The position numbers and the translations under genes are program-made. Positions 5,652 to 10,120 of a stretch of DNA of 10,120 nt are shown piece after piece (within the stretch, counting starts at the first letter, position 1; each line of letters begins with the position of its first letter). Below the pieces are notes generated by a model. That model saw only the letters and a program-made list of their open reading frames with translations. It ran no database searches and was not told where the DNA came from. The stretch comes from GCA-002790615 sp964438025 (lineage in GTDB: Bacteria > Patescibacteriota > Minisyncoccia > Moranbacterales > UBA2206): the NCBI GenBank assembly GCA_964438025.1, contig CAYTIK010000030.1, positions 1-10,120 of the forward strand, written 5' to 3'.

Positions 5652-5975
5652 TCAATACAGCCAATTTCGAGAGTCGCTGCCAATCATATAATTAACTACT
5701 TTCCCTGTCGCGAAATAAGCCGATGCCGTACCAAGCGCGCCCGGTAAAATGAATGCACTAATGCCCAAAACAACCCCCAGCAAGAACAATAAACCCCCGC
5801 TTTTATTTACATACTCGAATTCTGCCGATTCCATTTTTTCCAGTTCGGTTTCGCAAACTGCTCTCCCAATCGCTTCCATCTCTCCGCACTCGGGACATTT
5901 TTCCCGGAGTGCCGCGCCGCAATTTGAACAGAAATTGTCTCCCTGATATTCATCTTTACATTTCGGACAGTTCAT
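5652..5975 (-). CDS. Zinc-ribbon membrane protein, probably truncated by TGA
   Basis: This 107-residue protein carries a double zinc-ribbon head. C3/C6 (CPKC) and C16/C19 (CSNC) form one site, C27/C30 (CPEC) starts a second, and C41 lies nearby. A linker of acidic residues (about 42-56) and one membrane helix (about 61-88) follow. The role is unknown; such proteins are usually annotated only as zinc-ribbon domain proteins. Its start overlaps the end of the upstream membrane-protein gene by 20 bp. It has a strong Shine-Dalgarno (AGGAGGAGGA, minus strand of 5981-5990) 5 nt before the ATG, embedded in the upstream gene's KKEEEEN codons. The protein ends abruptly at WLY, while the frame continues with a second helix after the TGA, so the annotated product is probably shorter than the ancestral one. 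Confidence 0.75.
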   Translation of the reverse strand: MNCPKCKDEYQGDNFCSNCGAALREKCPECGEMEAIGRAVCETELEKMESAEFEYVNKSGGLLFLLGVVLGISAFILPGALGTASAYFATGKVVNYMIGSDSRNWLY

Positions 5976-6273
5976 TTTCTTCCTCCTCCTTTTTCATTTT
6001 TTCTACTAGTTTATTTTCTGCGCTTCGATAGATAATCCCGCAGAAAAAACTTAACGCACCAAATGCGCAACTCCATATGGTTATTTTTTCTGCAAACACA
6101 ATCTGATCGAGAATAAAGCCATTGCTTCCGGTTATTTTTAATACCTTATCCACAATGAGTAGCGGAAAAAGGCTGCAAGCTCCCATGGCAAAAATACAAA
6201 AGGACACGAACGTTATCATGCCAACTGCGACATGCAAACCTGAACTGCCTTGTGTTTTTTGTGTTTGATTCAT
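5956..6273 (-). CDS. Two-helix membrane protein, unknown function
   Basis: This 105-residue protein has a polar, glutamine-rich start (MNQTQKTQGSSG), a long hydrophobic stretch (about 13-42), a polar connecting segment, a second helix (about 64-83; TIWSCAFGALSFFCGIIY) and a highly charged cytoplasmic tail (KKEEEENELSEM). I do not recognise a family. It is the first gene of a minus-strand pair and overlaps the zinc-ribbon gene by 20 bp, so the two are probably co-translated and may act together in the membrane. A strong Shine-Dalgarno, AAGGAGGG (minus strand of 6280-6287), precedes the ATG by about 7 nt. Transcription probably starts in the divergent region shared with the TrmB-type regulator. 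Confidence 0.75.
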   Translation of the reverse strand: MNQTQKTQGSSGLHVAVGMITFVSFCIFAMGACSLFPLLIVDKVLKITGSNGFILDQIVFAEKITIWSCAFGALSFFCGIIYRSAENKLVEKMKKEEEENELSEM

Positions 6274-6279
6274 TTTTTA

Positions 6280-6287
6280 CCCTCCTT
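6280..6287 (-). promoter_or_regulatory. Strong Shine-Dalgarno of the minus-strand membrane gene
   Basis: AAGGAGGG on the minus strand lies about 7 nt from the ATG at 6273. It is notable because no plus-strand gene in this window has a comparable site. A second one (minus strand of 5981-5990, AGGAGGAGGA) serves the zinc-ribbon gene. Confidence 0.85.
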
Positions 6288-6330
6288 TTTATTTAATTTT
6301 CAAAGCAACTGGCCATATTCCGAACGGGTA

Positions 6331-6359
6331 AACATACAATATTTTGATAAAAATATCAA
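6331..6359 (-). promoter_or_regulatory. Promoter of the minus-strand pair overlapping an operator
   Basis: On the minus strand, TTGATA (6359-6354), a 17-bp spacer and TATGTT (6336-6331) form a credible promoter. The spacer contains the operator-like sequence whose plus-strand form is caatattttgataaa (6337-6351). The plus strand also reads ttgata-aaaa-tatcaa (6344-6359), a perfect 6-4-6 palindrome. A second possible register is TTGTAT (6339-6334), 16 bp, TATGGC, which would match the regulator's own promoter spacing. Confidence 0.55.
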
Positions 6360-6415
6360 TAGTATTATGCGATAATATTCTTAATTTTGGCTTAAAAATG
6401 GCATGGTAAAAAATA

Positions 6416-6434
6416 TTTATCAAAAATATTGACA
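6416..6434 (+). promoter_or_regulatory. Operator-like inverted copy overlapping the regulator's -35
   Basis: Reverse-complemented, 6416-6431 reads caatatttttgataaa, the same word as at 6337-6351 with one extra T. It runs directly into the -35 TTGACA (6429-6434) of the TrmB-type gene. The two copies therefore face each other across the divergent region and each covers a promoter, as expected for an autoregulated divergent operator. Confidence 0.6.
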
Positions 6435-6456
6435 ATTTTAAGGTTTTTGCTACACT
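6429..6456 (+). promoter_or_regulatory. Extended -10 promoter giving a leaderless regulator mRNA
   Basis: Consensus TTGACA (6429-6434), a 16-bp spacer ending in the extended TGC (6448-6450), and TACACT (6451-6456). The predicted start, 7 bp after the -10, is the A of the ATG at 6463, so the mRNA should have no 5' leader. This agrees with the lack of a Shine-Dalgarno. Confidence 0.75.
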
Positions 6457-6462
6457 CCCTTT

Positions 6463-7206
6463 ATGGATGCAGATTTAATAAAATTATTGGAATCAAGCGG
6501 ATTTACTCCCAAGGAAGCGCAAGTTTATATGGCATTGTTGGAATTGGGGCGAGGCGATGTCACAGATATTTCTAAACTATCCGGACTAAAGCGTTCTATC
6601 ATCTATGTTTTATTAGAAGGCTTAATAATGCGCGGGTATATTAGCGAATTGCCTAATCAGAAAATAAATACTTACCAAGCAGTTGATCCTTCTTTTATTC
6701 TGAACCAATTAAAGACGACTACCAGAAATTTTTCCGAAATGCTGCCTTTTTTCCAAACTTTACGCAATAAGGGACAGCGCCGACCAAAAATAACTTATTA
6801 CGAAAACAAAGAAAGTATCTGGAAAATTTATGAATCCATAAATTTGGCCTCGGAAGCTTTTTTTATGTCATCTTATGAAAGAATCGAAAAACATTTCCCC
6901 GGAGCTACCCAAAAATGGATAGATGATTATCAAAAAAGACGCATCTCCGTAAAAGGCCGCCATCTGGTTCCCAATAGCCCTTTCGAACTAGATGCTATAA
7001 AAAAAATTTCCATTACTGGGCAAGAAGTTCGTTATCTTCCGGAAGTTGAGAGTTTCGATATGGATTTTTCTCTCTACGACAATAAATTAGCCCTCACTTC
7101 TCTAGAAGATGAGCCTTTCATTGTCGTAATTGAATCGGAATCGCTGGTAAATTCCATCCGTCCCATTTTTGAAATTGCTTGGGGAAAGGGCAAAAAAATT
7201 AAATAA
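6463..7206 (+). CDS. TrmB-family transcriptional regulator
   Basis: This 247-residue cytoplasmic DNA-binding protein begins with a TrmB-type winged helix (about 5-78). The signature is LLESSGFTPKEAQVYMALLE, then the recognition region DISKLSGLKRSIIYVLLEGL, then the wing RGYISELPNQKINTYQAVDP. An amphipathic helix (about 84-105) probably mediates dimerisation. A C-terminal effector domain (about 108-245) starts with ITYYENKESIWKIYESI and ends in SLVNSIRPIFEIAWG, the layout of the TrmB regulatory domain. The ligand is unknown; TrmB proteins are best known as sugar regulators in archaea, but this subfamily need not be. The gene is divergent from the two-gene membrane unit, and matching operator copies sit on both promoters, so autoregulation and control of that unit are likely. 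Confidence 0.9.
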   Translation: MDADLIKLLESSGFTPKEAQVYMALLELGRGDVTDISKLSGLKRSIIYVLLEGLIMRGYISELPNQKINTYQAVDPSFILNQLKTTTRNFSEMLPFFQTLRNKGQRRPKITYYENKESIWKIYESINLASEAFFMSSYERIEKHFPGATQKWIDDYQKRRISVKGRHLVPNSPFELDAIKKISITGQEVRYLPEVESFDMDFSLYDNKLALTSLEDEPFIVVIESESLVNSIRPIFEIAWGKGKKIK

Positions 7207-7260
7207 TTTTTCCTTGAAATAAAGAACTTTAAATGATAGCATTGGGGTATAAATATAAAT

Positions 7261-7295
7261 TAGATTACTTCATCACTACGCTCCTCGCAATGACA
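7261..7295. repeat. Dispersed-repeat-like segment (attacttcatcactacgctc type)
   Basis: The stretch gattacttcatcactacgct followed by cctcgcaatgaca strongly resembles an intergenic repeat recalled from many bacterial genomes ('gattgcttcgtc...ctcgcaatgaca'). Only one copy is in the window, so repetition itself is not shown here. It lies in the intergenic region ahead of yebC. Confidence 0.5.
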
Positions 7296-7311
7296 AAGTA
7301 TAAATATTCGA

Positions 7312-7350
7312 TCCGCCGGCTGGCGGACTAAATTCACAATTCAAAATTCA
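7312..7350. repeat. Small GC palindrome followed by aattca-type tandem words
   Basis: tccgcc-ggct-ggcgga (7312-7327) is a 6-4-6 hairpin, GC-rich in an AT-rich spacer. After it, aattcacaattcaaaattca (7331-7350) is a short run of degenerate 9-mers (aattca plus cA or aA words). Together they occupy the space directly upstream of yebC, where a leader or Shine-Dalgarno would be expected. Confidence 0.6.
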
Positions 7351-7356
7351 AATAAT

Positions 7357-8088
7357 ATGTCCGGACATTCCCATTGGGCAGGAATTAAACACCGCAAAGG
7401 CATCAACGACGCGAAACGGGGTCAGATTTTTACCAAGCACGGAAAATTAATTTCTATCGCCGCGAAAAATGGCGGCGGCGGCGATCCCGCTTCCAATTTC
7501 CAATTGCGCCTGGCCATTGAAAGAGCGCGAGCAGAAAATATGCCCAAGGAAAATATTGAAAAAGCCATCAAACGCGGCACGGGTGAAATCAAGGGCCAAG
7601 CGGAAATCCAGGAAGTGATTTATGAGGGCTATTTCTCCGCCGGAGCCAATCAAGTAGCGATGCTCATTAAAACCGCCACGGATAATAAAAACCGCACCTT
7701 GGGAGAAGTCCGCACGATTTTAATGAAAAATAATGGCAAATTAGTTCCGGAAGGTTCGGTGAGTTTCCTTTTCAATTTAGTTGGGAGTTTAGAAATTGCT
7801 ATCGAAGATGAAACTAAAGTTTCGGAAATGGAAATGCAAATTATCGAAGCCGGCGCCGATGATATTGAACGCTTGGAAAACAGTTTTTTAGCCATCACTA
7901 AAGTTAACGAGCTGCAAAAAGTCAAAGATCTTTTGGAAAAAAATGATTTAAAAATAGTCAGCGGCGGATTAATTTATCTTTCCCAACAAAAAATTCAATT
8001 GACCGAAAAAGAGCAAGAATCATACGAAAAATTGCTGGAAGAATTAGACAACCAAGAAGATGTCCAAGAAATCTTTGATAATTTATAA
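7357..8088 (+). CDS. yebC: YebC/PmpR-family protein (TACO1-like)
   Basis: This 243-residue cytoplasmic protein is the usual full length for the family. It opens with the diagnostic MSGHSHWAGIKHRKGINDAKRGQIFTK (1-27) and continues with the family blocks IAAKNGGGGDP (about 34-44), RAENMPKENIEKAIKRGTGE (about 58-77), and YEGYFSAGANQVAMLIKTATDNKNRT. Family members have been described both as DNA-binding regulators and as ribosome-associated factors that help translate proline-rich stretches; the sequence cannot say which applies. The gene lies 5 bp upstream of ruvC, a widely conserved neighbour. No Shine-Dalgarno precedes the ATG. A TATAAA at 7248-7253 is a possible -10, but it would give a leader of about 100 nt through the repeats. 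Confidence 0.97.
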   Translation: MSGHSHWAGIKHRKGINDAKRGQIFTKHGKLISIAAKNGGGGDPASNFQLRLAIERARAENMPKENIEKAIKRGTGEIKGQAEIQEVIYEGYFSAGANQVAMLIKTATDNKNRTLGEVRTILMKNNGKLVPEGSVSFLFNLVGSLEIAIEDETKVSEMEMQIIEAGADDIERLENSFLAITKVNELQKVKDLLEKNDLKIVSGGLIYLSQQKIQLTEKEQESYEKLLEELDNQEDVQEIFDNL

Positions 8089-8093
8089 TTTTC

Positions 8094-8579
8094 ATGAAAA
8101 AAACTAAATGTTTGCGCGTCATCGGTATTGACCCGGGAACAGCGACCACCGGCTGGGCGGTAGTGGAGAAAAAAAATGACCAGCTTTTTCCTCTGGGCTT
8201 TGGGATTATCCAGACCGCTAAAAACAAAACTGAATCGGAAAGGCTCCTGGAAATCGGCTTGGATTTAGAAAAAATTATTAATAAATTCCAACCGCAAGAA
8301 TCTGCCACCGAAAGAATTTTTTTGTTTAAAAATCAAAAGACCGTCATCCAGATCGGCCAAGCCCGAGGCGCTATTCTCTTGACTTTAGAGAAAAAAGGCG
8401 TTAAACTAGCCAGTTATACTCCCCTCCAAGTCAAGCAAGCTGTAACTGGTTATGGCCGGGCAGAAAAGAAGCAAGTCCAATTTATGGTGAAAAAGATTCT
8501 TAATTTAAAATCCATCCCCCAGCCTGATGACGTGGCTGATGCTCTGGCTATCGCTATTTGCCATTTAAATAATCGCTAA
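8094..8579 (+). CDS. ruvC: Crossover junction endodeoxyribonuclease RuvC
   Basis: RuvC is the RNase H-fold nuclease that cuts Holliday junctions symmetrically after RuvAB branch migration. The four acidic catalytic residues are visible: D13 in IGIDPGTATTGWAVV, E73 in ESATERIFLFKNQKT, and D146 and D149 in QPDDVADALAIAICH. Their spacing matches E. coli D7, E66, D138 and D141. Length (161 aa) is normal, with a slightly longer basic N-terminus (MKKTKCL). It starts 5 bp after yebC without a Shine-Dalgarno, so it is probably part of the same transcript. Unlike the common yebC-ruvC-ruvA-ruvB order, no ruvA follows; ruvB is at the other end of the window. Confidence 0.97.
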   Translation: MKKTKCLRVIGIDPGTATTGWAVVEKKNDQLFPLGFGIIQTAKNKTESERLLEIGLDLEKIINKFQPQESATERIFLFKNQKTVIQIGQARGAILLTLEKKGVKLASYTPLQVKQAVTGYGRAEKKQVQFMVKKILNLKSIPQPDDVADALAIAICHLNNR

Positions 8580-8586
8580 CTTTAAT

Positions 8587-8601
8587 TTGGGCTAAGCCCA
8601 A
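8587..8601. other. Small hairpin between ruvC and the 7TM gene
   Basis: ttgggc-taa-gcccaa is a perfect 6-bp stem with a 3-nt loop, 7 bases after the ruvC stop and 12 before the 7TM start. It has no U-tract, so terminator activity is doubtful; it may be a processing or stability stem. Confidence 0.35.
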
Positions 8602-8613
8602 CTAATAAAATAT

Positions 8614-9270
8614 ATGGAATTGACCATTCATCCTCTTATTGGATTTTTCATTCAAGAAGGCGTGCCTTTTGAAACGGTTATTTTAATTCTAATGCTACCC
8701 CTCATCGCTACTTTTATCGCCCTCCTGCGGCAAACTTTCGGCATTAAGGCTTTCGGCATTTACACGCCGCTGATTATTACTTTTGCCTTTTTAGCCACCA
8801 ACGGCATCCGCTACGGCATATTCATTTTTGTGGCCGTGATCCTGTCCGGCATGATAATGCGCTTTGTGCTTAAGCCTTTCCGCCTGCTTTATTTGCCGCG
8901 CGTCGCTATTATGATTTCGGTGGTCGCCATGGCGATTTTAATCATGCTGACTTTGGGGGGCAGCTTGAAAAGAACCGGTTTGGCGGCGGTGTCTATTTTC
9001 CCGATTTTAATCATGATCACTTTGGTAGAAAAATTTATCGCCGTACAGATCGAAAAAGGCAATAAAGTTGCTTTCAAACTGGCGCTAGAAACTTTGGTCA
9101 TTTCCATTGTCGGCTATTATTTGGCCAGTTGGGAAACCCTCATCAAACTTCTGGCTGGTTATCCTTGGCTAATTCTTTTTACTTTGCCTATTAATATTTT
9201 CCTGGGTAAATGGACCGGCTTGCGCTTTAGCGAATATCTACGTTTCCGGGAAATTATCAAAAAATCTTAA
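8614..9270 (+). CDS. Stand-alone seven-helix membrane protein (7TM-transglutaminase family domain)
   Basis: This 218-residue integral membrane protein has seven predicted helices, about 20-38, 44-62, 66-86, 95-115, 122-140, 153-172 and 176-198. It has a short N-terminus and a basic C-terminus (RFREIIKKS). The loop and helix words FGIYTPLIITFAFL and FRLLYLPRVAIM match the membrane half of proteins usually annotated as inactive transglutaminase fused to seven helices. The N-terminal transglutaminase-like part is absent, and upstream ruvC leaves no room for it. The following ATP-grasp gene is the usual partner of this family, which supports the assignment. It may provide a membrane platform or export step for a peptide-ligase product; this is inference. 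No Shine-Dalgarno is present. Confidence 0.8.
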   Translation: MELTIHPLIGFFIQEGVPFETVILILMLPLIATFIALLRQTFGIKAFGIYTPLIITFAFLATNGIRYGIFIFVAVILSGMIMRFVLKPFRLLYLPRVAIMISVVAMAILIMLTLGGSLKRTGLAAVSIFPILIMITLVEKFIAVQIEKGNKVAFKLALETLVISIVGYYLASWETLIKLLAGYPWLILFTLPINIFLGKWTGLRFSEYLRFREIIKKS

Positions 9271-9282
9271 TTCTGCTATTTT
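9254..9282 (+). promoter_or_regulatory. Candidate extended -10 promoter giving a leaderless ATP-grasp mRNA
   Basis: TTATCA (9254-9259), a 17-bp spacer ending in TGC (9274-9276), and TATTTT (9277-9282). The predicted start is the A of the ATG at 9289. The TGC, hexamer, 6 nt, ATG geometry is identical to that of the TrmB-type gene. The -35 lies inside the end of the 7TM gene. Confidence 0.45.
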
Positions 9283-9288
9283 TATCTT

Positions 9289-10120
9289 ATGTTTAATTTT
9301 TTCCAAAAAAGCCGCTCGGTGTTGGGGATGAATGCCCGGAATTTGGAGTTTATCCGCCCGCACAATCCCAAGCGCGCTAAGGAAATCGCCGACAACAAAC
9401 TTTTATGCAAAAAAGTTTTGAAAAAAAATGGCGTTTCCGTTTCCGGATTAATCGCTAAAATTAAAACTCTCCAGGAGTTGGAAGCTTTTGACTGGCAAAT
9501 TTTGCCTCACAGTTTTGCCCTTAAGCCCAATCGCGGTTTTGGCGGTGAGGGGATTATTGTGGTTTACGGCAAGAAGAAACCTGCCCGAAGTGCTTCGCTC
9601 ATCGAAGCAGGCGGGGATAGAGATGATGCTTGGATTAAGGCTGATGGATCGCTCATTACAATTGAAGATTTAAAAAATCATATCCGGAATATTTTAGACG
9701 GATCTTTTTCGCTTTCCAATATCCCTGACACGGCTTTTTTTGAAGAACGCTTGCAATTGCTCAAACTTTTTAAGCCTTATGCTTATAAGGGCATCCCGGA
9801 TATCCGAGTGATTGTTTTTAATAAAGTCCCGGTCATGGCCATGTTGCGGTTGCCTACTAAGGAATCTTCAGGTAAAGCCAACCTCCAACAGGGAGCGATC
9901 GGCGCCGGCATCGATATGTCCTCCGGCACCACGACGACGGCTATCCAAGGCAAGAGCGGTTTTATCGATAAAGTCCCCCAGACCAGGATACTTTTAAGTG
10001 GTTTAAAAATTCCCTATTGGAAAGATATTTTGACTTTATCGGTCAAAGCGCAAGAAGTTTCCGGTCTAGGCTTTTTAGGCGTAGATATCGCAATTGATAA
10101 AGAAAGAGGGCCAGTAATTT
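9289..10120 (+). CDS. ATP-grasp alpha-L-glutamate-ligase-like protein, 3' end beyond window
   Basis: The first 277 residues are visible and the frame is open to the edge. Family words appear in order: LGMNARNLEFIRPHNPKR (12-29), DNKLLCKKVL (35-44), FALKPNRGFGGEGI (76-89, nucleotide-binding lysine K79 and glycine loop), WIKADGS (115-121), KGIPDIRVIVF (167-177), MAMLRLPT, SGKANLQQGAIGAGID (194-209) and GFLGVDIAID (261-270, probable metal-binding D266). The final ELNARPG-type metal site lies outside. ATP-grasp ligases of this group are related to RimK and are expected to join an amino acid or peptide to a carboxylate through an acyl-phosphate; the substrate here is unknown. A GTG- or TTG-free start at ATG 9289 fits the promoter and the 18-bp gap after the 7TM gene. 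Residues 98-109 look like an inserted palindrome-encoded segment. Confidence 0.9.
   Translation, partial: MFNFFQKSRSVLGMNARNLEFIRPHNPKRAKEIADNKLLCKKVLKKNGVSVSGLIAKIKTLQELEAFDWQILPHSFALKPNRGFGGEGIIVVYGKKKPARSASLIEAGGDRDDAWIKADGSLITIEDLKNHIRNILDGSFSLSNIPDTAFFEERLQLLKLFKPYAYKGIPDIRVIVFNKVPVMAMLRLPTKESSGKANLQQGAIGAGIDMSSGTTTTAIQGKSGFIDKVPQTRILLSGLKIPYWKDILTLSVKAQEVSGLGFLGVDIAIDKERGPVI
9580..9615 (+). repeat. 36-bp in-frame palindromic insertion within the ATP-grasp gene
   Basis: The outer arms cctgcc (9580-9585) and ggcggg (9610-9615) pair with one wobble. The inner arms tgcttcg (9591-9597) and cgaagca (9603-9609) pair perfectly around ctcat. The segment encodes exactly 12 codons, PARSASLIEAGG, in the loop between GIIVVYG and WIKADGS, where related proteins are shorter (recalled). 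Removing it restores KKK-DRDDAW. Confidence 0.55.

Noticed and set aside
5652..6273. CRISPR, tRNA or rRNA genes anywhere in the window
   Set aside because: No regularly spaced direct repeats, cloverleaf with TTC-loop, or rRNA-like sequence was seen on either strand. The ggagccacca at 259-268 resembles a tRNA-type 3' end but lacks a preceding T-arm.

Overview
The window most likely comes from a member of the Patescibacteria (Candidate Phyla Radiation), perhaps a parcubacterium-like lineage. This is inference from several features: AT-rich genes packed closely together, almost no Shine-Dalgarno sequences, several genes that appear leaderless, a large secreted lamin-tail-domain (LTD) protein, TrmB-type regulators, and a free-standing 7TM/ATP-grasp pair. 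No rRNA or other marker is present to fix the phylum. Stop codons read as standard: UGA ends ruvB, and no normal gene needs UGA as sense.

Layout. Positions 1-358 hold no recognised gene, but they carry a compact 129-bp element with 20-bp terminal inverted repeats and a possible CAAA target duplication. Next comes a plus-strand cluster of ruvB, a small two-helix membrane protein and a bacterial PH-domain membrane protein (to 2251), closed by a perfect hairpin. A 672-residue secreted LTD-LTD-PKD-LTD protein fills 2301-4319. A 75-bp cruciform-type repeat (4339-4413) separates it from a two-gene pair, a GHKL-type ATPase and a DUF4325 STAS-like protein (4479-5339). The pair looks like a partner-switching module and ends in a clear intrinsic terminator (5354-5390).

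A minus-strand pair follows: a two-helix membrane protein and a zinc-ribbon membrane protein (6273 down to 5652). These are the only genes here with strong Shine-Dalgarno sequences. The zinc-ribbon gene is interrupted by an in-frame TGA, after which the same frame stays open for 49 codons that encode a credible second membrane helix. The pair is divergent from a TrmB-family regulator (6463-7206). The shared intergenic region has two inverted copies of one operator-like sequence, each overlapping one of the divergent promoters, so the regulator probably controls both itself and the pair.

A stretch of small repeats (7261-7350) precedes yebC and ruvC. RuvC (Holliday-junction resolvase) and RuvB (branch-migration motor) act in the same pathway but are about 6.6 kb apart here, and ruvA is absent from the window. 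The last genes are a seven-helix membrane protein of the 7TM-transglutaminase family, lacking the usual N-terminal transglutaminase-like domain, and an ATP-grasp ligase-like protein that runs off the window. The ATP-grasp gene contains a 36-bp hairpin-forming segment that adds exactly 12 codons in frame and looks like a palindromic insertion. It and the TrmB gene also share the same promoter geometry, which predicts leaderless mRNAs.
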